Shown: piece after piece, positions 27,287 through 35,481 of the stretch
How the letters are laid out: the number at the start of each line of letters is the position of its first letter
Numbering within the stretch: position 1 is the first letter of the stretch
From: an uncultured Lachnospiraceae bacterium
GTDB taxonomy: Bacteria; Bacillota; Clostridia; Lachnospirales; Lachnospiraceae
Direction: 5' to 3'
Length of the DNA: 54,308 nucleotides
Assembly: GCA_945913255.1 (NCBI GenBank)
Contig: CAMEDC010000018.1
Coordinates: forward strand, 1-54,308
The notes under the pieces: generated by a model
The model's input: the letters and a program-made list of their open reading frames with translations, nothing else
Databases searched by the model: none
Told to the model about the DNA's origin: nothing
Made by a program: the position numbers and the translations under genes

Positions 27287-28852
27287 TTATTTATTCTGTA
27301 ATCGCTCTTTTGCGCGTTTACTCGCTTTTCTAATCAATTCCGCCAGTTTATCTGTATAAAGGACAAGGCTACCCGCCATACACGGCAGAATCATAACCAC
27401 ATACGGATAGACATAACGGCTTCCCGCTTCCCAAATCAGGCTGAAGAGCAATTATCCCAGCCATACAAGCCCCGGCAGATACATTCTTTCATCTTCCTTC
27501 CTCCGCACAAGTACCGCAAAATATCCCAGCAGAGCAAGATTACAAATGCTTTGGAAACGGTTTGTCATTTTCAGGAACCAATTGTGTTCCATATCGTCAT
27601 TCACAATATTCCATGCCCATTCTTTTGGATTATCCAGAGAATATATCAGGCAGGTAACACCATAAGACGGTTCGTTCCACTGTGTCAGCAGTTTCCTCTT
27701 GAAGAAGGAAATCATCTCTCCCGGCTCCTTTTCCCATTCAAGGAATCTCTTCCGGATATCCTCCCTGGCAATTTCGGAAGCTTCTGCCGCATTATAATTA
27801 CATTCCGTAAATACATCTGCCGTGTAGCAATTGTAATATCCGGGGCCGGTAGCATTCTCTTTATTCTCCTGAAGCCCCATTGCGACCCACAGGATTTTGG
27901 GCATTCCCTCTCCAAACTCCGTACCGACAATTCTTTCTGCTGTATTGATTGCGACACTTTGTCCTCCAAACATCAGGATAATTCCCAGAAGCGGTGCCAA
28001 AATTGTCCAAGTTCGTTTTGTTCTGATGCATATCAGAATCTGTATCATTACCAGCGCTATCCATAACACCAGAAACGATCCGCGCAGGATATACGCAAAT
28101 GTCAGTGCCGCGTAACAAAATACTTGACACATAATCCTCATTTTGGAAGAATACTCTCCGTAATTTGCCTCCAGGAAACACCATACAGCCGCCAGGGCAA
28201 AAAAGATGCCAATCGCCTCGCCATAAATCAGTAAATCAAACAGATAGATAGGCAGAAACAAGCCTGCACAAAGTAAATAAACGCAGTCGACTATCTTGCT
28301 TCTGAAAATCCTGTGCGTAATCCTGTAACCGAAATAAACAGAGCCTCCTGTTACCACAGCCTGAACATACTGGACAATCATCGGCGAACACTTTCCGGCA
28401 ATTCGGAATATCAGATAATACATCTCTGCCAGGCCAATTTGAAGCGGATACATTTTATAATAAAAATAATCCGATATCCAGTCGGTATCTCCCGCAAATA
28501 AAGCCTCTGCAGTTACATATACCTGCAGCTGATCAACCATTGGCACACTTTTGAGACAGGCAGCCAGACAGCATCCTGCCGCAGCCACAATCATCGATAC
28601 CACCACGGCCAATGCATGAATCGACCTATCGGAACATTTCCGCAACACTTTACCCAGAAAAAACACCAGAATAAATGCCAGTACAATCCAAAAGCCGTTC
28701 CAAATGAAACTGTCCTTTGTATCTATTACATCTCCGTTTAAATTTAACAGACGTCTTACGGTATATCGCAGTGAATAGGCAGAAAGGAAAAGAGCAAACA
28801 CCACTCCTGCAACTGCTATGACCGTCAGAAGAATTCTATGTATTTTTTTCAT
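27287..28852 (-). pseudogene. Polytopic membrane protein, paralog 1, interrupted by an in-frame TAA
   Basis: The open frame from 28852 gives 466 residues and stops at TAA 27454-27452. The same frame then continues for 54 codons to a TAA at 27289-27287. These codons still match the ends of the neighbouring paralogs (for example SRYVYPYVVMILPCMAGSL and KERLQNK). The full product would be about 521 residues, like its neighbours (525 and 517). The missing part holds a membrane span and the cytoplasmic tail. Either the gene has recently lost its C-terminus, or the stop is read through, or the base call is wrong. Shared features are about ten to twelve spans, a first outer loop with VDQLQVYVTAEALFAGDTDW, and a YGEAIGI motif. 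The loop acidic residues suggest a GT-C-type glycosyltransferase; this is not certain. Confidence 0.75.
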
Positions 28853-30430
28853 TTATCCTTTTGTATCCCTCTTATTCTGCAATCGTTCTATCGCTCTTTT
28901 ACCCCGTATCTTCAACAGTTCCGTCAGCTTATCTGTATAATAGACAAGGCTTCCCGCCATACACGGCAGAATCATAACCATGTACGGATAGACATAGCGG
29001 CTTTTTGTCTCCCATAGCATGCTGAGGCAAAAACCGCCCAGAAAAATCAGACCGGGAAAGGACTGTCTCTCATCCAGTTTTCCTCTCAAAATCAAAATAA
29101 AATAACCCAAAATTGTCAGATAAGCCACCGCCTGATAGTGGTTCAGATACCTTCTGACCTTTGCACTGATTTCCTCGTCCATGTACAATTTATAGACCCA
29201 TTCCTTCGGCTTATCCATAAAATAAGTCATGGCAAAAGCACCATATGTCGGCTCATTCCACTGTACCAGAGTCTTTTCTTTAAAAAAGCGCACCATATCT
29301 GCCGGATGATGTATCCATTCTCCCAGCCTGTCCGCAATATACTCCTTCGCAATGCCCGCTGCCGCTTCTTCATCATAATTACAGTCCATATAGGTCAGCC
29401 TGTTAAAATCGTTATAGCTGCCGGGGCCGCTCATATTTCCGTCCATGGCATCCATAAAGCCCATAGCCACCCACATAATCGTGGGACAGGATTTGCTATA
29501 ATCTCTTCCAACAACATTTTCGGCAATCTGAATCGACACCATCTGCCCCAATGTCATAAAAAGATACATCAGGATAACTGCCGCAAGCGGCAGAATCCTT
29601 TTTCTCTTCAAGCAAATCAGCAGCTGCATGATTACCATTGCAACCCAAATAACAAGAAATCCTCTTCTCGCCACATATGCAAACACCATGAACAACGTAG
29701 ATAATGCAAAGAACAAAATTTGCTTCTTTCTCGTGTTTTCTCCCCTGTTTGCCAGCAGAAAAAACCAGACAGAAAGCATCAACAGGCAGATTCCGAAAGC
29801 CTCCCCGTATATATAAATACAATATGTGTATAACGGTAAAAATCCCAACGCACAGAACAGATAAACACACTCTGCTCTCTTGTCCCTGAAAAGCTCTTTT
29901 GTGATCCGGAATCCCATATATACAGTCAAACCTGTAGCCACTGACTGTGCGCACCCAATCACAAGATAGTCTGCCACTCCGACAAGCTTAAATAACAGCG
30001 CATAAAACTCAACCATGCCAAACTGAAAGGGAAACATATAGAAATATTCATAGTCCAGAAGCCAGTCCGTATCTCCGGTAAAAAAAGAAGTTGCTCCCAT
30101 ATACAACTGCGCCTGATCCGCCACGGAAAAGACATCGGCACAATATGCCAGAATACATCCGGCTGCCACCACAAGCAGCGCGCAGGCACCCGCAATGATA
30201 TGGATCGTTTTCTCCGACAACTTCTGTGCCGCCCTTGAGCAAACTGCGACAAGCGCCAATATCCCCACAAGGAACAACAGGTTAGTCACCGGTTGATCCC
30301 TGTAATCCAGAATTGCCTCACTGTAATACAGCCTCATCGTATAACGCCAGGAATACCACAGTAAAAAAAACAGCAATACCGTTCCTATACATGCCATTAT
30401 CCTTAAGCAGATTTTTTCAATCTTTTCCAT
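28853..30430 (-). CDS. Polytopic membrane protein, paralog 2 (GT-C-like)
   Basis: 525 residues from ATG 30430, with AGGAG about 14 bases before it. This start aligns with the starts of both paralogs (MEKIEKICLRIMACIG against MEKLQRIFLRIIAVIG). A longer frame lies inside the next gene and is rejected. About eleven membrane spans. The first outer loop has VADQAQLYMGATSFFTGDTDWLLDYEYF, a mid-protein IYGEAFGI motif follows, and the C-terminal half has VMGRDYS-like and CNYDEEAAAG segments followed by WIHHPADMVRFFKEK. The last span is followed by a basic tail. It overlaps paralog 3 by 28 bases and touches paralog 1 without a gap, so all three are translated together. Probably acts on lipid-linked sugars at the outer face of the membrane; no substrate is evident. 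Confidence 0.8.
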   Translation of the reverse strand: MEKIEKICLRIMACIGTVLLFFLLWYSWRYTMRLYYSEAILDYRDQPVTNLLFLVGILALVAVCSRAAQKLSEKTIHIIAGACALLVVAAGCILAYCADVFSVADQAQLYMGATSFFTGDTDWLLDYEYFYMFPFQFGMVEFYALLFKLVGVADYLVIGCAQSVATGLTVYMGFRITKELFRDKRAECVYLFCALGFLPLYTYCIYIYGEAFGICLLMLSVWFFLLANRGENTRKKQILFFALSTLFMVFAYVARRGFLVIWVAMVIMQLLICLKRKRILPLAAVILMYLFMTLGQMVSIQIAENVVGRDYSKSCPTIMWVAMGFMDAMDGNMSGPGSYNDFNRLTYMDCNYDEEAAAGIAKEYIADRLGEWIHHPADMVRFFKEKTLVQWNEPTYGAFAMTYFMDKPKEWVYKLYMDEEISAKVRRYLNHYQAVAYLTILGYFILILRGKLDERQSFPGLIFLGGFCLSMLWETKSRYVYPYMVMILPCMAGSLVYYTDKLTELLKIRGKRAIERLQNKRDTKG

Positions 30431-31956
30431 AATCTGACTGCAATCTCCTTCACACATACTTCCATTTGTATTATCCCCATGGCAACACATGGCATAACAA
30501 TCACAATATAGGGATACACATATCTGTTCTTTGATTCCCATACCATGGTATACATCAATCCGCCAATGACAATCAGTCCAAGCAGATATTCCGGAACTTC
30601 TCTTTTACGCAAAAGCAAATTGACAAAATAGACCAGCAGTGTGGCATAAATCACAGTCTGATATTGATTCATCAGACTGTATATAACATCATGAGCCTTT
30701 CCAAAATATAAATTTTCAATCCAGGCTGCATGTTCCTCCTCCATGCATCTTGTCATGTAAAACGAACCATAAGAGGGTTCAATCCACTGATATAATAATT
30801 TTTCTTTAAAAAAGGGAACAATCAGCTGAGGATTCTCTCCCCAGTTTTGCAGTGTTTCCCTGATATTCTGCGTTGCTACCTTATTCGCAGTATCTGTCTC
30901 AAAATTGCACTCCATAAACACTCTTAAATTGTAAGAGTTGTTGGAGCCGGGTCCCAAATCATACCAGTCGTCATCCTGAAGTCCCATAGCAATCCACACA
31001 GATGCCGGTGCCCCTTCACCCAGGTTTCTGCCAATTTCCCGTTCTGAAGCAATTTTTATCCCTTTATATCCGCTAAAGGCTGCAAGCAGACAAAGCACCG
31101 CCAGAAGCAGCGGAAGTATTTTCTTCTTTCTAAGGCAAATCAGAAATTGAGCAATGATAACAGCAATTCCCACAATACAAAGAGCTACTCTTGCAATCAT
31201 TAACGCAGTCAAAAACAGTCCGGTTAATACCCAAAAAACCAGATGCATATATTTCTTCTTCCATTCTTTATTTGCCAGAAGAAAACAGTAAATTACAAGC
31301 ATCGAACATGTAATTGACCATGTTTCCCCATAGATATAGTTTGTGTACAGATAGATTGGAAAGAAGCATGCAATGAAAATCAAATAGAAGATTTTTATTT
31401 CTTTTTTATGAAACAATTCATCTGTAATCCGATATCCCACAAAAACCGATAATCCCGTCAGTATCGCCTGAAAGCACTGCAGTCTGAAAACGCTATAGCC
31501 TCCTGTTATTCTAAACCAGAAGGCATAAATCTGAGCAAGCCCCAGTTGAAACGGATAGGCCTCATAATACCAATCCTCCAGAAGCTTATAGTATTCTCCC
31601 GTATATAGTTCTACAGCTGCTGTATATACACATTCCTGGTCTCCATATGGGTATAGATTCCCACTTGCTGCAATTGTCACACCGAACACCGCCATTGCGC
31701 AGCTTACCAAAATTGCAATAAAACACAGCACTTTTTCACTGACATGTTTTGACAGTCTGCTCACAATATAAGCCAAAAGCAAAGTCAACAACAAAACCAG
31801 AATCTTTGTACCCGGATGATCTTTCTCAGAATAAATTGATTCCCCATCCAGATACTGTCGTTTCGTATACAGGCTTGAATACGTGGTCAAAAACAAAAAG
31901 AACGCCACGCCAATAACTGCAATTATTCGCAAAAAAATCCTCTGTAGCTTTTCCAT
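30403..31956 (-). CDS. Polytopic membrane protein, paralog 3 (GT-C-like)
   Basis: 517 residues from ATG 31956, with AAGGAG upstream. Four bases separate it from the dapF stop, so it is coupled to dapF. Same architecture as the two neighbours: N-terminal span, outer loop with YGDQECVYTAAVELYTGEYY and YPFQLGLAQIY, NYIYGETWSI, then a large extracellular segment around 330-400 with GPGSNNSYNLRVFMECNFETD, and last spans with SKNRYVYPYIVIVMPC. It is the most diverged in the loops. The shared DQ pair and YGE motif are candidates for catalytic residues in a GT-C fold. I do not recognise a named family. Confidence 0.8.
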   Translation of the reverse strand: MEKLQRIFLRIIAVIGVAFFLFLTTYSSLYTKRQYLDGESIYSEKDHPGTKILVLLLTLLLAYIVSRLSKHVSEKVLCFIAILVSCAMAVFGVTIAASGNLYPYGDQECVYTAAVELYTGEYYKLLEDWYYEAYPFQLGLAQIYAFWFRITGGYSVFRLQCFQAILTGLSVFVGYRITDELFHKKEIKIFYLIFIACFFPIYLYTNYIYGETWSITCSMLVIYCFLLANKEWKKKYMHLVFWVLTGLFLTALMIARVALCIVGIAVIIAQFLICLRKKKILPLLLAVLCLLAAFSGYKGIKIASEREIGRNLGEGAPASVWIAMGLQDDDWYDLGPGSNNSYNLRVFMECNFETDTANKVATQNIRETLQNWGENPQLIVPFFKEKLLYQWIEPSYGSFYMTRCMEEEHAAWIENLYFGKAHDVIYSLMNQYQTVIYATLLVYFVNLLLRKREVPEYLLGLIVIGGLMYTMVWESKNRYVYPYIVIVMPCVAMGIIQMEVCVKEIAVRLWKRLKKSA

Positions 31957-31960
31957 GTAA

Positions 31961-32818
31961 TCAGATTTCTCCTTCAAACACAGTCACCGCGGGGCCGGTC
32001 ATAAATATTACATTCTGCTGACGATCCCACTCAATGAATAATTCTCCACCCAATAGTTTAACCGTTATTTTTTCATCCGTCAAACCATTTAGCACACACG
32101 CGACTGCCGTTGCACAGCAGCCGGTTCCACAGGCGAGCGTCTCTCCCGTTCCCCGTTCCCAGACGCGCATAAACACATGCCCTCTGTCCAGGATTTCCAC
32201 AAATTCCGTATTGGTTCTCTCAGGGAAACACTCATGATTCTCAAAGGATGGACCGATTTGCTCCAGATTCAGTTCTGCCACACCATTCATAAAGATAACT
32301 GCATGCGGATTTCCCATGGAAACACAGGTCATACGGTATTCTTTTCCATCCACTTTCACAGGGACATCGACTGCCTCGTCCCCCTGGACTCTGACCGGAA
32401 TATCCTCCGGAGTCAAAATCGGGCTTCCCATATTGACCCGCACTTTAGTTACCATTCCGCGGTTATCCCCATCTGCGGGATTTTTTTCCACTGTCATGTC
32501 GAGGTATTTTATCTTTCCGGCACTGACAACCGTAATTTGTTCTTTGTCCGTCAGCCCCTTGTCATAAACAAATTTTCCCACACAGCGGATCCCATTCCCG
32601 CACATCTGAGACCGGGTGCCATCTGCATTGTACATTTCCATCTCAAAATCTGCTATATCGGAAGGATTGATGAATATCACACCATCCCCTCCGATTCCGA
32701 AATGTCTGTCACTGAGTCTGCGCACCAGTTCCGGCTTTTTCTCCTGTGGAATCTTCTCCTCAAATCCATTCACATAGACATAATCATTCCCACAGCCCTG
32801 CATCTTCGTAAATTTCAT
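31961..32818 (-). CDS. dapF: Diaminopimelate epimerase
   Basis: Converts LL- to meso-diaminopimelate, precursor of lysine and of peptidoglycan cross-links. The protein has 285 residues, in two pseudo-symmetric halves. The start MKFTKMQGCGNDYVYV is canonical, at 32818 with AGGAG upstream; an N-terminal extension in the same frame lies in the gene before it. The two catalytic cysteines are in MCGNGIRCVG (about residue 76) and ACGTGCCATA (about 220). It lies 20 bases after the ANTAR gene. dapL, the preceding step, is at the far end of the same row. Confidence 0.97.
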   Translation of the reverse strand: MKFTKMQGCGNDYVYVNGFEEKIPQEKKPELVRRLSDRHFGIGGDGVIFINPSDIADFEMEMYNADGTRSQMCGNGIRCVGKFVYDKGLTDKEQITVVSAGKIKYLDMTVEKNPADGDNRGMVTKVRVNMGSPILTPEDIPVRVQGDEAVDVPVKVDGKEYRMTCVSMGNPHAVIFMNGVAELNLEQIGPSFENHECFPERTNTEFVEILDRGHVFMRVWERGTGETLACGTGCCATAVACVLNGLTDEKITVKLLGGELFIEWDRQQNVIFMTGPAVTVFEGEI

Positions 32819-32838
32819 GAGACGTCTCCTGTTCTTCT

Positions 32839-33387
32839 CTACATTTTCATCATTGACAGCACCATAAATGCTGTCTCTACCATATTTGTACCGCTGTCCA
32901 TACTGCACTTTTGCAGATATCGGTGTGCTTCCTCCTCTGACAGGTGGTTTCTTCCCATCAGAAGTTCTTTCGCCTCTTTAATGGCAGCTTCCTCCTCCGC
33001 ATTTCTGACCTTCGGTTTCATTTTGGCCTTCCGTCTTCTGCGCTCGATTCCCTCTGCCATCATGCCTACCGTGCTTAAAAGGTCTCCCACCTTCAGGGGC
33101 ATGGAAAGGCAAACGATTCCGCTGCCTTCGCACTCACTAAGCAAATGGGCGGAAGCCATCAAAAGCATTTCAAATCCGGCAGGCAGACATTCATAAATAT
33201 CAGAATAAACCATATCCATCAGTTTATAACTGCAGATAACAATGCCATCATTGAGTCCATCCGCCAGACTGATTGCCTGTGCGCCCGTAGTACAGACACC
33301 TGTTACCTGGAAGCCACCCCGCACCAGTACATTTTTGATGCCCTTCGCGTCATCCAGCTTCGGTAATACTACTATTATGTTCGTCAA
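32839..33387 (-). CDS. ANTAR-domain antiterminator with receiver-like domain
   Basis: A 182-residue RNA-binding regulator. The N-terminal 110 residues have a receiver fold (MTNIIVVLPKLDDAKGIKNVL), but the phospho-acceptor position is not a clear aspartate (VICSYKLMDM), so phosphorylation is doubtful. The C-terminal ANTAR domain has the three-helix pattern EEAAIKEAKELLMGRNHLSEEEAHRYLQKCSMDS and an aromatic near its end. ANTAR proteins bind paired hairpins in mRNA leaders and prevent termination; they often control nitrogen genes (NasR, AmiR, EutV). It lies 43 bases after glnA in the same direction, a pairing I have seen in Clostridia. It may act on the glnA leader or on a distant target. Confidence 0.9.
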   Translation of the reverse strand: MTNIIVVLPKLDDAKGIKNVLVRGGFQVTGVCTTGAQAISLADGLNDGIVICSYKLMDMVYSDIYECLPAGFEMLLMASAHLLSECEGSGIVCLSMPLKVGDLLSTVGMMAEGIERRRRKAKMKPKVRNAEEEAAIKEAKELLMGRNHLSEEEAHRYLQKCSMDSGTNMVETAFMVLSMMKM

Positions 33388-33430
33388 GAACCCACCTCCT
33401 TATCCAAATGTCATTTGAATAAAGAGCATA

Positions 33431-34762
33431 CTAATATCTGTACAGATACTCCTGAATTTCCCATTCAGACACATGAGCACGATACTTCTGCCATTCGTTT
33501 TCCTTCGCCTCGATATACTTGCCTGCAATGTGGTCGCCAAGTACATCCAGTATAAAGCTGTCCTTTTTCATCTCCTCGACAGCCTCTATCAGAGTTCCGG
33601 GAAGATTCTCAATCTTCAGAGCCTCTCTCTCTTCATCCGACATGGTATAGATGTTGCAATCCACACTCTTCGGCGGCTCAATTTTATTTTTGATTCCGTC
33701 CAGCCCCGCCTGCAGACATACTGCGAGGGTAAGATAAGGGTTAGCCGCAGAATCGGGACTTCTCAGTTCAATTCTGGTGCCTGACCCGCCTTCCGCAGGA
33801 ATTCGGATCAACGGACTTCTGTTGGTTGCGCTCCATGCAATATAAACCGGGGCTGCATAACCGGGTACCAGCCGCTTATAGGAATTTACAAGAGGGTTGG
33901 TAATTGCCGCCATCCCCTTGACATGTTTCATAATACCGCCAATGAAATAATAGGCCTCTTTGCTCAGTCCGTTGGGATCCTTTTTGTCCTCAAATATGTT
34001 TTTCCCATCCTTGCGCAAAGACATATTGATATGCATTCCGGAACCATTCACGCCATACTTTGGCTTGGGCATAAAGGTTGCATGCAGTCCATGTCTCTTT
34101 GCAATGGTGCGCACTGCCAGTTTAAAAGTCATAATATTGTCTGCTGTTGCCAATGCCTCATCATAGCGGAAATCTATTTCATGCTGTGCCGGCGCCATTT
34201 CATGATGGGATGCCTCAATAATAAGTCCCATATCCTCCAGCGTCATCACAATATCTCTTCTTGCATTCTCACCACCGTCCAAAGGGCCTATATCAAAATA
34301 GCCTGCCTGTTCATGCGTATCCGTAGTAGGCATTGCGTTCTCATCCGTATTAAACAGGAAAAACTCACATTCCGGACCAACCTCAAAAGTGTATCCCATT
34401 TCAGCTGCTTCTCTGATTGCTTTTTTCAGAATCAGTCTGGGATCTCCCTCAAAAGGCTGACCGTCCGAGCGGTAAACATCACATATCATTCTTGCAACCT
34501 TGCCCTGCTGGGGACGCCAGGGAAAAATCTCCAACGTTGAAAAATCGGGATGAAGGTACATATCTGATTCCTCAATTCCCACAAATCCATCAATAGCGGA
34601 ACCATCAAACATGCATCTGTTATCCAGTGCTTTTTCCAGCTGATTTGCCGTAATGGCAATGTTTTTCAGGTTGCCGAACATATCCGTAAACTGCAGACGG
34701 ATAAATTCCACATCCTCTTCTTCCACCAGTCTGATAATATCATCCCTTGTATAGTCTCTCAT
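33431..34762 (-). CDS. glnA: Glutamine synthetase type I
   Basis: Makes glutamine from glutamate, ammonia and ATP. It has 443 residues from the ATG at 34762, which has GGAGG at good spacing; the open frame further upstream covers the leader. Signatures are FGNLKNIAI and DGSAIDGFVGIEESDM near the N-terminus, EVGPECEFFLF, the ATP-site segment KPKYGVNGSGMHINMSL, and NRSPLIRIP. The length and the lack of an adenylylation-type insertion fit the GSI-alpha enzymes of Firmicutes, which are feedback-controlled rather than adenylylated. Transcribed from 34837-34866 with a short structured leader. ANTAR gene follows. Confidence 0.97.
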   Translation of the reverse strand: MRDYTRDDIIRLVEEEDVEFIRLQFTDMFGNLKNIAITANQLEKALDNRCMFDGSAIDGFVGIEESDMYLHPDFSTLEIFPWRPQQGKVARMICDVYRSDGQPFEGDPRLILKKAIREAAEMGYTFEVGPECEFFLFNTDENAMPTTDTHEQAGYFDIGPLDGGENARRDIVMTLEDMGLIIEASHHEMAPAQHEIDFRYDEALATADNIMTFKLAVRTIAKRHGLHATFMPKPKYGVNGSGMHINMSLRKDGKNIFEDKKDPNGLSKEAYYFIGGIMKHVKGMAAITNPLVNSYKRLVPGYAAPVYIAWSATNRSPLIRIPAEGGSGTRIELRSPDSAANPYLTLAVCLQAGLDGIKNKIEPPKSVDCNIYTMSDEEREALKIENLPGTLIEAVEEMKKDSFILDVLGDHIAGKYIEAKENEWQKYRAHVSEWEIQEYLYRY

Positions 34763-34791
34763 AAAATGTACCTCCATTTTTTCCACACACG

Positions 34792-34824
34792 AGGGCGTTC
34801 TTTCCCCTTGGTAAAGAACGCCCT
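34792..34824 (-). other. Hairpin in the glnA leader
   Basis: A perfect 12-bp stem, AGGGCGTTCTTT (34824-34813) with AAAGAACGCCCT (34803-34792), closes a nine-base loop. It begins about six bases after the predicted start of the transcript. No T tract follows on the glnA side, so it is not a plain terminator. It could be a target for the ANTAR protein, but the loop lacks the obvious A1/G4 hexaloop. Confidence 0.65.
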
Positions 34825-34836
34825 TGTTCTGTACCA

Positions 34837-34866
34837 ATCATAGCAACCCATCTCCTGTCTTGTCAA
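34837..34866 (-). promoter_or_regulatory. glnA promoter
   Basis: TTGACA (34866-34861), an 18-bp spacer and TATGAT (34842-34837) on the minus strand. The transcript would begin about 68 bases before the glnA start codon. Confidence 0.85.
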
Positions 34867-34948
34867 CAAAAAGTAGAAGCATATTCTCACTGCTTTGCAC
34901 ATATGAATGATAAAGAAAAAGTATCTATTAGAAACAAGGGGAAGAAAA

Positions 34949-35413
34949 ATGAGCGCTAAAACAAAAATTGTTGTACTTCACATGAAGGAGTTGATTTATA
35001 CCGGAATCTTCTGTCTGCTCGGCATCTTGTTTATTGTCCTGCTCATCATGATGTTCCTTCCTGACAAAGACAAAAATTCCTCTCCCGAAGAAGATACCGC
35101 AGAAGCCTCGTCCCGGTCTTCCGTCTACATACCCGGCATCTACACAACTGAACTCGTGCTGGGCAATCAGTCCATCGATGTAGAGGTCATTGTAGAAGAA
35201 GATTCCATTACCTCCATACGACTGGTGAATCTGAATGAAGCGGTTACCACCATGTATCCCCTGCTGGAGCCCACTCTGGATTCCATTTGCACCCAGGTCT
35301 ACGAATCCCAGAGTCTCGATACCGTGACATACACCTCCGACAGCAAATATACCTCCCTCGTCCTTCTGGAAGCTATTCAGAGTTCTCTGGACAAAGCCCT
35401 GCAATCAAAATAA
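34949..35413 (+). CDS. Membrane-anchored protein with degenerate FMN-bind-like domain
   Basis: 154 residues from ATG 34949, with AAGGGGAAG before it. One span at about 13-35 (TGIFCLLGILFIVLLIMMF) is followed by an acidic linker (SSPEEDTAEASSRSS). The outer domain starts YIPGIYTTELVLG, has SIDVEVIVEEDSITSIRLV, and ends LDTVTYTSDSKYTSLVLLEAIQSSLDKAL. This follows the pattern of FMN-bind domains, whose C-terminal SGAT threonine receives the flavin. Here the SGAT site is not recognisable (TVTYTSDSKYTS), so covalent flavinylation is doubtful. Transcribed away from glnA. Its terminator is at 35408-35439. Confidence 0.7.
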   Translation: MSAKTKIVVLHMKELIYTGIFCLLGILFIVLLIMMFLPDKDKNSSPEEDTAEASSRSSVYIPGIYTTELVLGNQSIDVEVIVEEDSITSIRLVNLNEAVTTMYPLLEPTLDSICTQVYESQSLDTVTYTSDSKYTSLVLLEAIQSSLDKALQSK

Positions 35414-35439
35414 GGATGCGTCTTAGCGCATCCTTATTT
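35408..35439. terminator. Bidirectional terminator between convergent genes
   Basis: Thirteen paired bases (AAATAAGGATGCG and its complement) close a six-base loop, with A/T-rich ends on both sides. It ends the plus-strand gene at 35413, whose stop codon lies in the stem, and the nadE transcript (stop at 35482). Confidence 0.88.
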
Positions 35440-35481
35440 CGTATAACACGTTCTGCTTTTATTTTCACTGTCGATTTTTCT

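Noticed and set aside
30431..30541. N-terminal extension of paralog 2
   Set aside because: The extra 37 residues are cysteine-rich, lie within the end of paralog 3 in another frame and do not match the starts of the paralogs.
34907..34948. Upstream start of the FMN-bind-like gene
   Set aside because: It has no ribosome site, whereas AAGGGGAAG precedes ATG 34949 at normal distance.
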